Shown here: positions 57,514-64,000 of the stretch, one piece after another
Numbering within the stretch: position 1 is the stretch's first letter
Layout: each line of letters opens with the position of its first letter
Assembly: GCA_964424715.1 (NCBI GenBank)
Contig: CAYRJW010000002.1
Coordinates: 1-64,000 of the forward strand
Length of the DNA stretch: 64,000 nucleotides
Origin: JAMHZE01 sp964424715
Lineage (GTDB): Bacteria > Pseudomonadota > Alphaproteobacteria > Rickettsiales > UBA8987
Reading direction: 5' to 3'
Notes under the pieces: generated by a model
Told to the model about the DNA's origin: nothing
Database searches by the model: none
What the model saw: the letters and a program-made list of their open reading frames with translations, nothing else
Position numbers and translations under genes: made by a program

Positions 57514-58875
57514 ATGATACCAAAAAAACTAACGATAGCAGCTCTGGCGCTGTTACTCACAAGCACATCCGCATTTGCTGATGATATTGCCACGCAAAAG
57601 CAGCTGGCCGCATTACAGCAGCAGATAAAGCAACTGCAGGAACAGCTCAACCTTCTGCAGCGCAAGCAGGAAGTGGCCGAAGAGATAACCGCCGGTAACA
57701 ACCAGAAATTCGCCACGGTGGAATTCAGCAATAAGGGACTGAACATCCAGTCGCCTGATAAGCAATATGCCCTAAAAATAAAAGGCTATGTCCAGGCCGA
57801 TACCCGCAAATATATAGATGATGCCTCCAATAATGGTGACACATCCCTTATCCGCGGTGCCCGCCCTACATTCGATCTGAAACTGCCAAATGGTTTTTCC
57901 GCAAGGTTAACTACTGATTTTGGTGGAACTTCCGTTAAGCTGGTTGATGCCTATACTGACTGGAAGGCCCGCGATGAACTTACACTCCGTGCCGGTAAAT
58001 TCAAGGCTCCGCTTGGACTTGAAAAATGGCAATCCGATACTGAAGGCCTGTTTATAGAGCGTGGTCTGCCTGCTAACTTTACCACTTCACGTGATATAGG
58101 CTTTGGTGCATACGGAGAACTTGTCCCTGCAGTACTGGAATACCAGCTTGCCCTTACAGATGGCGGTGCTGAAGGTGCTGATATAACTGGTGATACAAGC
58201 GGTGGCAAAGACTTCACCGGCCGTATCTTCGCTCAGCCATTCAAGAATTCCGACATTCCTGCGCTACAAGGCGTAGGCATTGGTTTTGCAGGTTCAGTAG
58301 GGCAGAGGGATGGTACAACTACCAATACTGAGCTTACCACTGGCTATAAAACCACCGGCCAGAATAACTTCTTCACTTATTCCACCGGAACTTTCGGCAA
58401 CGGTAAAGCTACAAAAATAAACCCGCAGGCATGGTATTATAACGGCCCGTTAAGTGTGCTGGCTGAATATCTTTCTTCCGAGGTGGATGTGCGTAACGGC
58501 GCCACTAACGGTAGCCTTAAGCATGATGCATACTCAACCGTACTTACTTATGTACTCACCGGTGAGGATGCCGCTTTTGATGGAGTAAAACCATCAGCCG
58601 ATTTCAGCCTTGATAAAGGCACCTGGGGCGCATTCGAACTTGCCGGCAGGATAGGCGCGCTTGATATCGATGATGCCGCCTTCGGTACTTTTGCAAGCAT
58701 AGCAACCTCCGCAACCTCGGTTGATGAGAAGGTGTTCGGCCTGAACTGGTATCTGAGCCAGAACCTGAAGATCCAGCTTGATTATGCTCATAACAGCTTT
58801 GAAGGCGGTGCTGCCGGCGGTTTGGACAGACCGGATGAAAAGGTTGTGTTGGCAAGAGTGCAGTTTAAATTTTAA
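57514..58875 (+). CDS. Outer-membrane porin of the OprP/OprO family
   Basis: The 453-residue protein has a signal peptide (LTIAALALLLTSTSAFA), an N-terminal coiled coil (KQLAALQQQIKQLQEQLNLL, about 27-55) that may trimerise or reach the peptidoglycan, and a 16-stranded-type barrel. The barrel has the family phrases GARPTFDLKLPNGFSARLTT, FKAPLGLEKWQSDT and the terminal LARVQFKF with C-terminal phenylalanine. OprP/OprO are anion channels for phosphate and polyphosphate. Here the location between yezD and the sulfate transporter suggests a sulfate or sulfonate channel; this is inference. The 74-base leader has a small CCGG-ACCA-CCGG hairpin (57460s). Confidence 0.88.
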   Translation: MIPKKLTIAALALLLTSTSAFADDIATQKQLAALQQQIKQLQEQLNLLQRKQEVAEEITAGNNQKFATVEFSNKGLNIQSPDKQYALKIKGYVQADTRKYIDDASNNGDTSLIRGARPTFDLKLPNGFSARLTTDFGGTSVKLVDAYTDWKARDELTLRAGKFKAPLGLEKWQSDTEGLFIERGLPANFTTSRDIGFGAYGELVPAVLEYQLALTDGGAEGADITGDTSGGKDFTGRIFAQPFKNSDIPALQGVGIGFAGSVGQRDGTTTNTELTTGYKTTGQNNFFTYSTGTFGNGKATKINPQAWYYNGPLSVLAEYLSSEVDVRNGATNGSLKHDAYSTVLTYVLTGEDAAFDGVKPSADFSLDKGTWGAFELAGRIGALDIDDAAFGTFASIATSATSVDEKVFGLNWYLSQNLKIQLDYAHNSFEGGAAGGLDRPDEKVVLARVQFKF

Positions 58876-58884
58876 TTAATAATA

Positions 58885-58948
58885 ATGTCATCCTGAGCGA
58901 AGCGAAGGATCCAGGGAGATTCTTCACTAACGCTAAGAATGACAAGTA
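58885..58948. repeat. Intergenic repeat, GTCATCCTGAGCGAAGCGAAGG type
   Basis: TGTCATCCTGAGCGAAGCGA, AGGATCC and, further on, GAATGACAAG form an imperfect terminal inverted repeat (TGTCAT / ATGACA) around the sequence. The GTCATCCTGAGCGAAG word is dispersed in many bacterial genomes. It lies inside the sulfur operon, between the porin and the binding protein. Confidence 0.55.
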
Positions 58949-58961
58949 ATGGAGAATAAAA

Positions 58962-59972
58962 ATGAAAATAAAAACTTTAATAAGCGCTGCAATAATTGCA
59001 GCTTCTACACTTTCATTCGGCAATGCTCACGCGGCTGATAAGGTGGAACTGCTTAATGTTTCCTACGATCCTACCCGCGAATTATATGATGAATATAATA
59101 AATATTTCGGTGCATACTGGTTTGAAAAGACCGGCCAGAAGGTTAAGGTAAGCCAGTCCCACGGCGGTTCCGGCAAGCAGGCGCGTTCTGTTATCGATGG
59201 TCTGGAGGCTGATGTTGTAACGCTGGCTCTGGCATATGATATAGATTCCATCGCCGAGAAATCAAAGCTTCTTACCCCGGCATGGCAGGATAAATTCGCC
59301 AATAACAGTGCGCCTTATACTTCAACCATTGTGTTCCTTGTTAAGAAAGGCAATCCGAAGAATATAAAAGACTGGGATGATCTTGCCCGTGAAGGTGTGC
59401 AGGTAATAACTCCGAACCCGAAAACCTCCGGTGGTGCACGCTGGAATTATCTGGCGGCATGGGGCTATGCCGATAAGAAATTCGGTGGCGATGAAGTGCA
59501 GATAAAAGACTTTCTGCGTAAACTCTTCGGCAATGTTGCAATATATGACACTGGCGCAAGAGGCTCTACCGTAACTTTCGTACAGCGCGGCATCGGTGAT
59601 GTTCTTATAGCCTGGGAGAATGAAGCCTTCCTTACGCTGAAGGAATTCGGCAGCGATAAGTTCGAGATTGTAACTCCTTCCATCAGCGTAATGGCGGAAC
59701 CTCCTGTTGCCGTAGTTGATAAAGTTGCGGTAAGGCATGGCAATTATGAAGTTGCCAAGGCTTACCTTGAGCAGCTATACAGCAAACCCGCTCAGGAAAT
59801 AATTGCTAAGAATTTCTATCGTGCTACAGATGCCGAAGTAGCAGGGAAATATGAAAGTAAATTCCCTAAGCTGGAACTTATCACCATAAAAGATTTCGGC
59901 GGCTGGAAGGAAACGCAGAAAAAACACTTTGACGATGGCGGAATATTTGATGAAATAAGCAAGCCACAATAA
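58962..59972 (+). CDS. cysP: Sulfate/thiosulfate ABC transporter, periplasmic binding protein
   Basis: The 336-residue protein has a signal peptide (TLISAAIIAASTLSFGNAHA) and the Sbp/CysP signatures LLNVSYDPTRELYDEYNKYF, VSQSHGGSGKQARSVIDGLE, DVVTLALAYDIDSIAEKSKL and NPKTSGGARWNYLAAWGYA, which bind the sulfate oxyanion by main-chain and Ser/Trp contacts. Sequence alone does not separate sulfate (Sbp) from thiosulfate (CysP). It is followed 9 bases later by cysT. Confidence 0.94.
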   Translation: MKIKTLISAAIIAASTLSFGNAHAADKVELLNVSYDPTRELYDEYNKYFGAYWFEKTGQKVKVSQSHGGSGKQARSVIDGLEADVVTLALAYDIDSIAEKSKLLTPAWQDKFANNSAPYTSTIVFLVKKGNPKNIKDWDDLAREGVQVITPNPKTSGGARWNYLAAWGYADKKFGGDEVQIKDFLRKLFGNVAIYDTGARGSTVTFVQRGIGDVLIAWENEAFLTLKEFGSDKFEIVTPSISVMAEPPVAVVDKVAVRHGNYEVAKAYLEQLYSKPAQEIIAKNFYRATDAEVAGKYESKFPKLELITIKDFGGWKETQKKHFDDGGIFDEISKPQ

Positions 59973-59981
59973 TATATAATA

Positions 59982-60824
59982 ATGATAGAATTCTTAAAAA
60001 GCCTGAAAAGACCAAGTGTGATCCCCGGATTCGGTATCACACTTGGCTTTACTATTTTCTACTTAAGTCTGATAGTGATAATCCCGCTGTCCGGCCTGTT
60101 CTTTATCGCGCATGATTTAAGTGCCACCCAGTTTTTCAATGTCATCACAGATGAAAGATTGCTCCATTCCTATAAGATCAGCTTTTTCTGTTCTTTTGCC
60201 GCAGCACTCTTAAATGTATTATTCGGCACGATATTATGCTGGGTACTTGTCCGCTATGAATTTCCCGGCAAAAAGATACTCGATGCCATGGTAGATCTGC
60301 CCTTCGCGCTTCCCACTGCTGTTGCGGGTATTGCCCTTGCTGCGCTATATGGCCCGAATGGCTGGATAGGCGTACACCTTGAACCACTCGGCATAAAAGT
60401 TGCCTATACACCGCTTGGCATAATAGTCGCGCTTACTTTCGTCGGCCTGCCGTTTGTGGTGAGAACCCTTCAACCCGTTCTTGAAGACCTCGAAAAAGAA
60501 ATAGAGGAAGCTGCATCCAGCCTTGGTGCCAGCCGGTTCCAGATATTCACCAGAATAATAATACCTTATATCTCGCCCGCATTGCTCACCGGCTTTGCAA
60601 TGGCCTTTGCCCGCGCGGTGGGGGAATATGGCTCGGTGATATTCATTGCCGGTAATATGCCATATATCTCCGAAATAGTTCCGCTCATGATAGTTATAAA
60701 ACTTGAACAATATGATTATGCAGGTGCCACTTCAATCGCCATCGTGATGCTGGTCGTATCTTTCATCATGCTATTATTTATCAACTATCTCCAGAAGTGG
60801 AGTCAGGTGAGGATAGAGAGATAA
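59982..60824 (+). CDS. cysT: Sulfate ABC transporter permease CysT
   Basis: This 280-residue permease has six predicted membrane helices. VIPGFGITLGFTIFYLSLIV at the N terminus, VDLPFALPTAVAGIALAALY and the EAA loop EEAASSLGASRFQIFTRII contact the ATPase, and GFAMAFARAVGEYGSVIFIA is the CysT/CysW signature. The start codon is 9 bases after the cysP stop. Confidence 0.94.
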   Translation: MIEFLKSLKRPSVIPGFGITLGFTIFYLSLIVIIPLSGLFFIAHDLSATQFFNVITDERLLHSYKISFFCSFAAALLNVLFGTILCWVLVRYEFPGKKILDAMVDLPFALPTAVAGIALAALYGPNGWIGVHLEPLGIKVAYTPLGIIVALTFVGLPFVVRTLQPVLEDLEKEIEEAASSLGASRFQIFTRIIIPYISPALLTGFAMAFARAVGEYGSVIFIAGNMPYISEIVPLMIVIKLEQYDYAGATSIAIVMLVVSFIMLLFINYLQKWSQVRIER

Positions 60825-60825
60825 C

Positions 60826-61644
60826 ATGAGAACCATCCGCAACACCACTACAGAATCACTCCCGGTAAGAATACTTCTCACCGCGATCTCGATATCATTC
60901 CTGTTCGTGCTCATCGGCCTGCCGATAGCTGCTGTTTTTGCTGAGGCATTTGCTAAAGGTTTTTCCGCCTATGCTGAAGGCGTAATGGAACCAAACGCCA
61001 TCGCCGCCATAAAACTCACCTTGATAGTCGCCGCAATCGCAGTTCCCATAAATACATTATTCGGGATAGTCGCAAGCTGGGCCATTGCCAAGTTTGAATT
61101 CCACGGCAAGCAGCTCCTTATTACATTCATAGACCTGCCATTTTCCGTTTCCCCGGTGATCTCCGGCGTTATCTATGTTATCATATTTGGTGCCCATTCA
61201 ATGCTTGGCCACTGGCTTATTGAGCATGATATACAGGTTATATTCGCCATTCCCGGCCTTGTCATCGCCACTATATTCGTGACCTTCCCATTCGTCGCCC
61301 GCGAACTTATCCCGCTGATGCAGGAGCAGGGCACCGACCAGGAAGAGGCCGCCATACTCCTCGGCGCATCCGGTTTCAAAACATTCTATAAAGTAACCCT
61401 TCCCAACATAAAATGGGCACTTTTATACGGCGTCCTGCTCTGCAATGCCCGCGCGATGGGTGAATTTGGTGCGGTTTCCGTAGTGTCCGGCCATATCAGG
61501 GGCAAGACCAACACCATTCCATTACATGTGGAAATACTCTATAACGAATATAATTTCGTTGCGGCATTCGCGGTTGCGTCGATATTAACGATACTTGCTT
61601 TAATAACCCTTGTGGTGAAAAGAACCATTGAGAGAAAAATATAA
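60826..61644 (+). CDS. cysW: Sulfate ABC transporter permease CysW
   Basis: This 272-residue second permease starts 1 base after the cysT stop. It has six helices, the ABC-permease EAA loop (EEAAILLGASGFKTFYKVTL), and RAMGEFGAVSVVSGHIRGKT, typical of CysW. It forms the heterodimeric channel with CysT. Its stop overlaps the cysA start (TAATG). Confidence 0.94.
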   Translation: MRTIRNTTTESLPVRILLTAISISFLFVLIGLPIAAVFAEAFAKGFSAYAEGVMEPNAIAAIKLTLIVAAIAVPINTLFGIVASWAIAKFEFHGKQLLITFIDLPFSVSPVISGVIYVIIFGAHSMLGHWLIEHDIQVIFAIPGLVIATIFVTFPFVARELIPLMQEQGTDQEEAAILLGASGFKTFYKVTLPNIKWALLYGVLLCNARAMGEFGAVSVVSGHIRGKTNTIPLHVEILYNEYNFVAAFAVASILTILALITLVVKRTIERKI

Positions 61645-62837
61645 TGTCCATAAACGTAAAAAATGTTTCAAAATATTTTAAGAACTTCACCGCGCTGGAG
61701 GACATCAATCTTGAGATAAGATCGGGCGAACTTATCGCGCTCCTTGGGCCGTCAGGCTCCGGCAAAACAACGCTGCTGCGCATAATCGCCGGCCTTGATT
61801 ATCCTGAAACCGGCACCGTCCTTTTTGAAGGTCAGGATGCCCTGAACAAAGAGGCCAAGGAACGCAATGTAGGTTTCGTATTCCAGCACTATGCCCTTTT
61901 CAAGCACATGACCGTCTATGAAAATGTCGCCTTCGGCTTAAAGGTGCGTCCGAAGGAAACCCGTCCATCGGATGAAAAGATACGCAGCAAGGTCTTCGAA
62001 CTATTACAACTCGTCCACCTGGACCAGTTCTATGATCGCTACCCGTCACAACTTTCCGGCGGCCAAAGGCAGCGCGTTGCCCTCGCAAGAGCACTCGCGG
62101 TCGAACCAAAAGTATTACTGCTCGATGAACCATTCGGCGCGCTTGATGCAAAAGTTCGCAAGGAACTCCGCCGCTGGATGCGTAAACTGCACGATGAGAT
62201 AAATGTCACCAGCATCTTCGTCACCCACGATCAGGAAGAAGCGATGGAAGTTGCTGATCGTATCGTAGTAATGAGCAACGGCCGCATAGAACAGGTAGGC
62301 ACCCCGGAAGAAGTATACAACAATCCGCAAAACTCTTTCGTGTACGATTTCCTCGGTAATTATAACAGCTTCGATGGCTATATAGATGATAACGGTGAAG
62401 TTAAATTCGCCGATTATGATTACACCACCGAACCAAAACTTCCGGAAGAAACGGTCAACTGGCTCGAAAAACACACCAAGATATACGACCTCACCAAACG
62501 CTTCCTGCCGTTCCTGCCTTTATCCAGCAAGGAATCTGATGGTGATAAGGAGCCAAAGATAAACCGTACCATCATCACCGGTCGCAAAAAAGTAAAGATA
62601 TTCGCCCGCCCACACGAGATATACATAACAAAACACCCTGACCACGGTCAGTTCATCAAAGCAAAAGTATCCCATGTAAACGCTGCCGGCTCATTAGTAA
62701 AAATGGAACTGGAGCGCAAGAACGGCGAAACCATAGAAGCCGAACTCACCCGCAGCGCCTATAATGCACTAAACATCTCGAAGCAGGATATGGTCTATTT
62801 GAAGCCAAGGGATTTCAAAGTGTTTGAGCTGGATTAG
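61644..62837 (+). CDS. cysA: Sulfate ABC transporter ATP-binding protein CysA
   Basis: The 397-residue ATPase has Walker A GPSGSGKTTLLRI (about residue 36), the signature QLSGGQRQRVALARAL (about 136), Walker B VLLLDEPFGALDAKVRKEL and the H-loop IFVTHDQEEAMEVADR. The C-terminal 170 residues form a regulatory TOBE-like domain (KIFARPHEIYITKHP), preceded by a linker with charged stretches (SSKESDGDKEPKINR) that is longer than in E. coli CysA (365 residues). It energises sulfate import through CysTW. Confidence 0.96.
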   Translation: MSINVKNVSKYFKNFTALEDINLEIRSGELIALLGPSGSGKTTLLRIIAGLDYPETGTVLFEGQDALNKEAKERNVGFVFQHYALFKHMTVYENVAFGLKVRPKETRPSDEKIRSKVFELLQLVHLDQFYDRYPSQLSGGQRQRVALARALAVEPKVLLLDEPFGALDAKVRKELRRWMRKLHDEINVTSIFVTHDQEEAMEVADRIVVMSNGRIEQVGTPEEVYNNPQNSFVYDFLGNYNSFDGYIDDNGEVKFADYDYTTEPKLPEETVNWLEKHTKIYDLTKRFLPFLPLSSKESDGDKEPKINRTIITGRKKVKIFARPHEIYITKHPDHGQFIKAKVSHVNAAGSLVKMELERKNGETIEAELTRSAYNALNISKQDMVYLKPRDFKVFELD

Positions 62838-62873
62838 GCAGGTTGTGATTTGCAAAGAAAGCTATTCACACGC

Positions 62874-63509
62874 CTAAAATAATCCCGCCCCGAACGAGAT
62901 CACCGTATCCATAAATAAATATATAACCGTGCAGCTTATCGCTGCCGCGATTATCCCAAGCAGCGCAAGCAGGCCATCATGCTGTAATATCGCCAGCGCG
63001 AAAAGGCAGATGCAGAAAGCGGGGAGGGCGTTGCCGAAAGGGATGGGGAGTATTATCATCCATGAAAGGCCAAGGCATATAGCGGCGATGAAATGTTCGG
63101 CCGGGCTTTCTACTAAACAGTTCAGGCGCGGTTTTATGACTATCTCCAGCTTTTTCATGATTGGGATGATGCGCTTCAGCACCCGTTCCATCTGACTCCT
63201 GCTGAATGATCTTTTCTCGATCCAGCCGGGGAACCATGGCGTTTCTATCCCTATCATCATCTGGAATGTAACGAATATCAGCGGCATTCCCACAATGGCT
63301 GAAAGGCCCGGCGTAGGCATCGGTATAAGAGTTGGCAGCGCCAGAATAAGTATAAGCAGCCCATAGGTCCTGCCCGAAAGCGCATCCCGCAGCTCGCCGA
63401 TCGTTATTATGGGTTTTGAAAAATTATCTGGGAATTCTGCCAGCACATCCGAGATCTTCCGGCCATTCGTGGCCTTAAGCTTTTCAGGCTCTTTAGTTTT
63501 TTTGTTCAT
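62874..63509 (-). CDS. exoD: ExoD-family membrane protein
   Basis: The 211-residue protein matches the exopolysaccharide synthesis ExoD family: ITIGELRDALSGRTYGLLIL, ALPTLIPMPTPGLSAIVGMP and RLNCLVESPAEHFIAAICLG, with four to five membrane helices. ExoD affects exopolysaccharide production and alkali tolerance in rhizobia; its mechanism is unknown. It converges with cysA, 36 bases apart. Confidence 0.9.
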   Translation of the reverse strand: MNKKTKEPEKLKATNGRKISDVLAEFPDNFSKPIITIGELRDALSGRTYGLLILILALPTLIPMPTPGLSAIVGMPLIFVTFQMMIGIETPWFPGWIEKRSFSRSQMERVLKRIIPIMKKLEIVIKPRLNCLVESPAEHFIAAICLGLSWMIILPIPFGNALPAFCICLFALAILQHDGLLALLGIIAAAISCTVIYLFMDTVISFGAGLF

Positions 63510-63518
63510 ATATAAAGT

Positions 63519-63595
63519 TATGTGGCTTGTAGTTTGTGAGGTGTGAATTACAATTTATATCCAATTCACACCTCTTGCAAACCACAATTCACAAA
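63519..63595. repeat. Word-repeat hairpin upstream of exoD (GTTTGTGAGGTGTGAATT family)
   Basis: Left arm TGGCTTGTAGTTTGTGAGGT then GTGAATT, right arm AATTCACACCTCTTGCAAAC then CACAATTCACAAA, with a loop of about 13 bases; the inner 12 pairs (GGTGTGAATT with AATTCACACC) are perfect. It lies between two minus-strand genes, in the leader of exoD. Confidence 0.7.
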
Positions 63596-63598
63596 TAC

Positions 63599-64000
63599 TT
63601 ACATCAGGGTTCCCGCCAGAATGATACCAAAACTCACAAACACAGCCGCATCGCCGAGTGCAGTGCTGCTGTTGCGGTTGATTATATCCATCTGGATATC
63701 CCTGTCCCAGAATATTATTTTAGAGGCGCACCATGAAAGTACATTCAGCCCTGCCACTGTTATAATGGATATCACTACCCATTTTGTCATTATATCGGTC
63801 AGGCTGTATCCTTCCTGATATGGTATAAGGTTAGTGGCGGCCGTTATCGCCAGTGCTGTTGCTATCCTTCTGCCGGCGAAATCTATCGCGGCGGCATTAT
63901 TGCGCCCGGCTATCTGCTGTTCAAAATTAATGCTCTCATCAGAATAGTTGAACAGAACCTTCCTGATTATTGTTGCAAGGGTTAGTATCACCTGCGAGGC
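63599..64000 (-). CDS. DUF350 family membrane protein, 5' truncated by the window edge
   Basis: The frame is open to the window end at 64000; the GTG at 63991 is an internal valine more likely than a start. Visible residues include NFEQQIAGRNNAAAIDFAGR, RIATALAITAA, four helical segments and a repeated half (NRNSSTALGDAAVFVSFGII), the tandem two-part arrangement of DUF350. The function of DUF350 is unknown. It is probably co-transcribed with exoD downstream, despite the hairpin between them. Confidence 0.75.
   Translation of the reverse strand, partial: ASQVILTLATIIRKVLFNYSDESINFEQQIAGRNNAAAIDFAGRRIATALAITAATNLIPYQEGYSLTDIMTKWVVISIITVAGLNVLSWCASKIIFWDRDIQMDIINRNSSTALGDAAVFVSFGIILAGTLM

Overview
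The window reads as chromosomal DNA of an uncultured alphaproteobacterium of moderate-to-low GC that uses ATA isoleucine codons freely. The evidence is the gene content and order: a short prolyl-tRNA synthetase without the editing insertion, an rppH gene next to a divergent polysaccharide deacetylase, AddA instead of RecB, a single-domain RNase D, SCO1/SenC, a QEGLA-motif peptidase, a pal-tilS-ftsH string, and two perfect TTAA-N7-TTAAC sites of the CtrA type. I cannot place it below class with confidence. It looks like a scaffold from a metagenome or draft assembly, because it contains four runs of N (22041-22050, 31244-31343, 45385-45394, 56960-56969), three of them inside genes.

Layout. 1-7000: the end of a type IV pilin-like gene, then priA and addA on the minus strand and rnd on the plus strand. 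7000-11500: a small orphan protein, fmt, and a murD-rppH-deacetylase block on the minus strand. 11500-17400: a coiled-coil protein, an MHS-family transporter, two orphan proteins with conspicuous promoters, and two tRNA-Leu genes. 17400-23700: minus-strand ftsH, tilS, pal, and the alpha-operon rpsM-rpsK-rpoA-rplQ with its own sigma70-type promoter. 23800-29100: QEGLA peptidase, a tiny membrane protein, mepA, an MFS permease and purA. 29300-34900: a PAS-GGDEF protein with a ruined GGDEF motif, mlaE, an assembly gap, murJ, trmB, a RERQ-repeat secreted protein and an orphan. 35000-43750: proS, a membrane-anchored alanine-rich repeat protein, SCO1, cysK, a small exported protein, dapA, slt and an arginase-family enzyme. 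43750-47500: a divergent regulatory pair with an array of TGCATA words, pgeF, an HTH protein, a 42-residue ORF and trhO. 47600-55600: guaA, then a five-gene type IV pilus / type II secretion-like assembly operon. 55600-64000: cinA (N-terminal domain only), a DUF486 protein, then a sulfur island (Rrf2 regulator, YezD, OprP-like porin, sulfate-binding protein, CysT, CysW, CysA), then exoD and a DUF350 protein cut by the window end.

Three things stand out. First, the sulfur island forms a complete outer-to-inner-membrane uptake path under an Rrf2 regulator whose promoter carries a perfect 16-bp palindrome. Second, the intergenic spaces are full of short word-repeat hairpins of several families. 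At least one family, and probably two, also appears inside coding sequence (priA, tilS), which resembles the behaviour of Rickettsia palindromic elements. Third, two orphan genes of unknown function share a nearly identical promoter made of a CtrA-type box and an extended -10 at fixed spacing, and a third has a degenerate version.

No rRNA, CRISPR array, insertion sequence, integrase or intact prophage is visible. Apart from the N gap at 31244-31343, whose true size is unknown, no gene-free stretch exceeds 300 bases. The largest spacers (25040-25278, 27549-27809, 38522-38799) hold promoters or repeats only.
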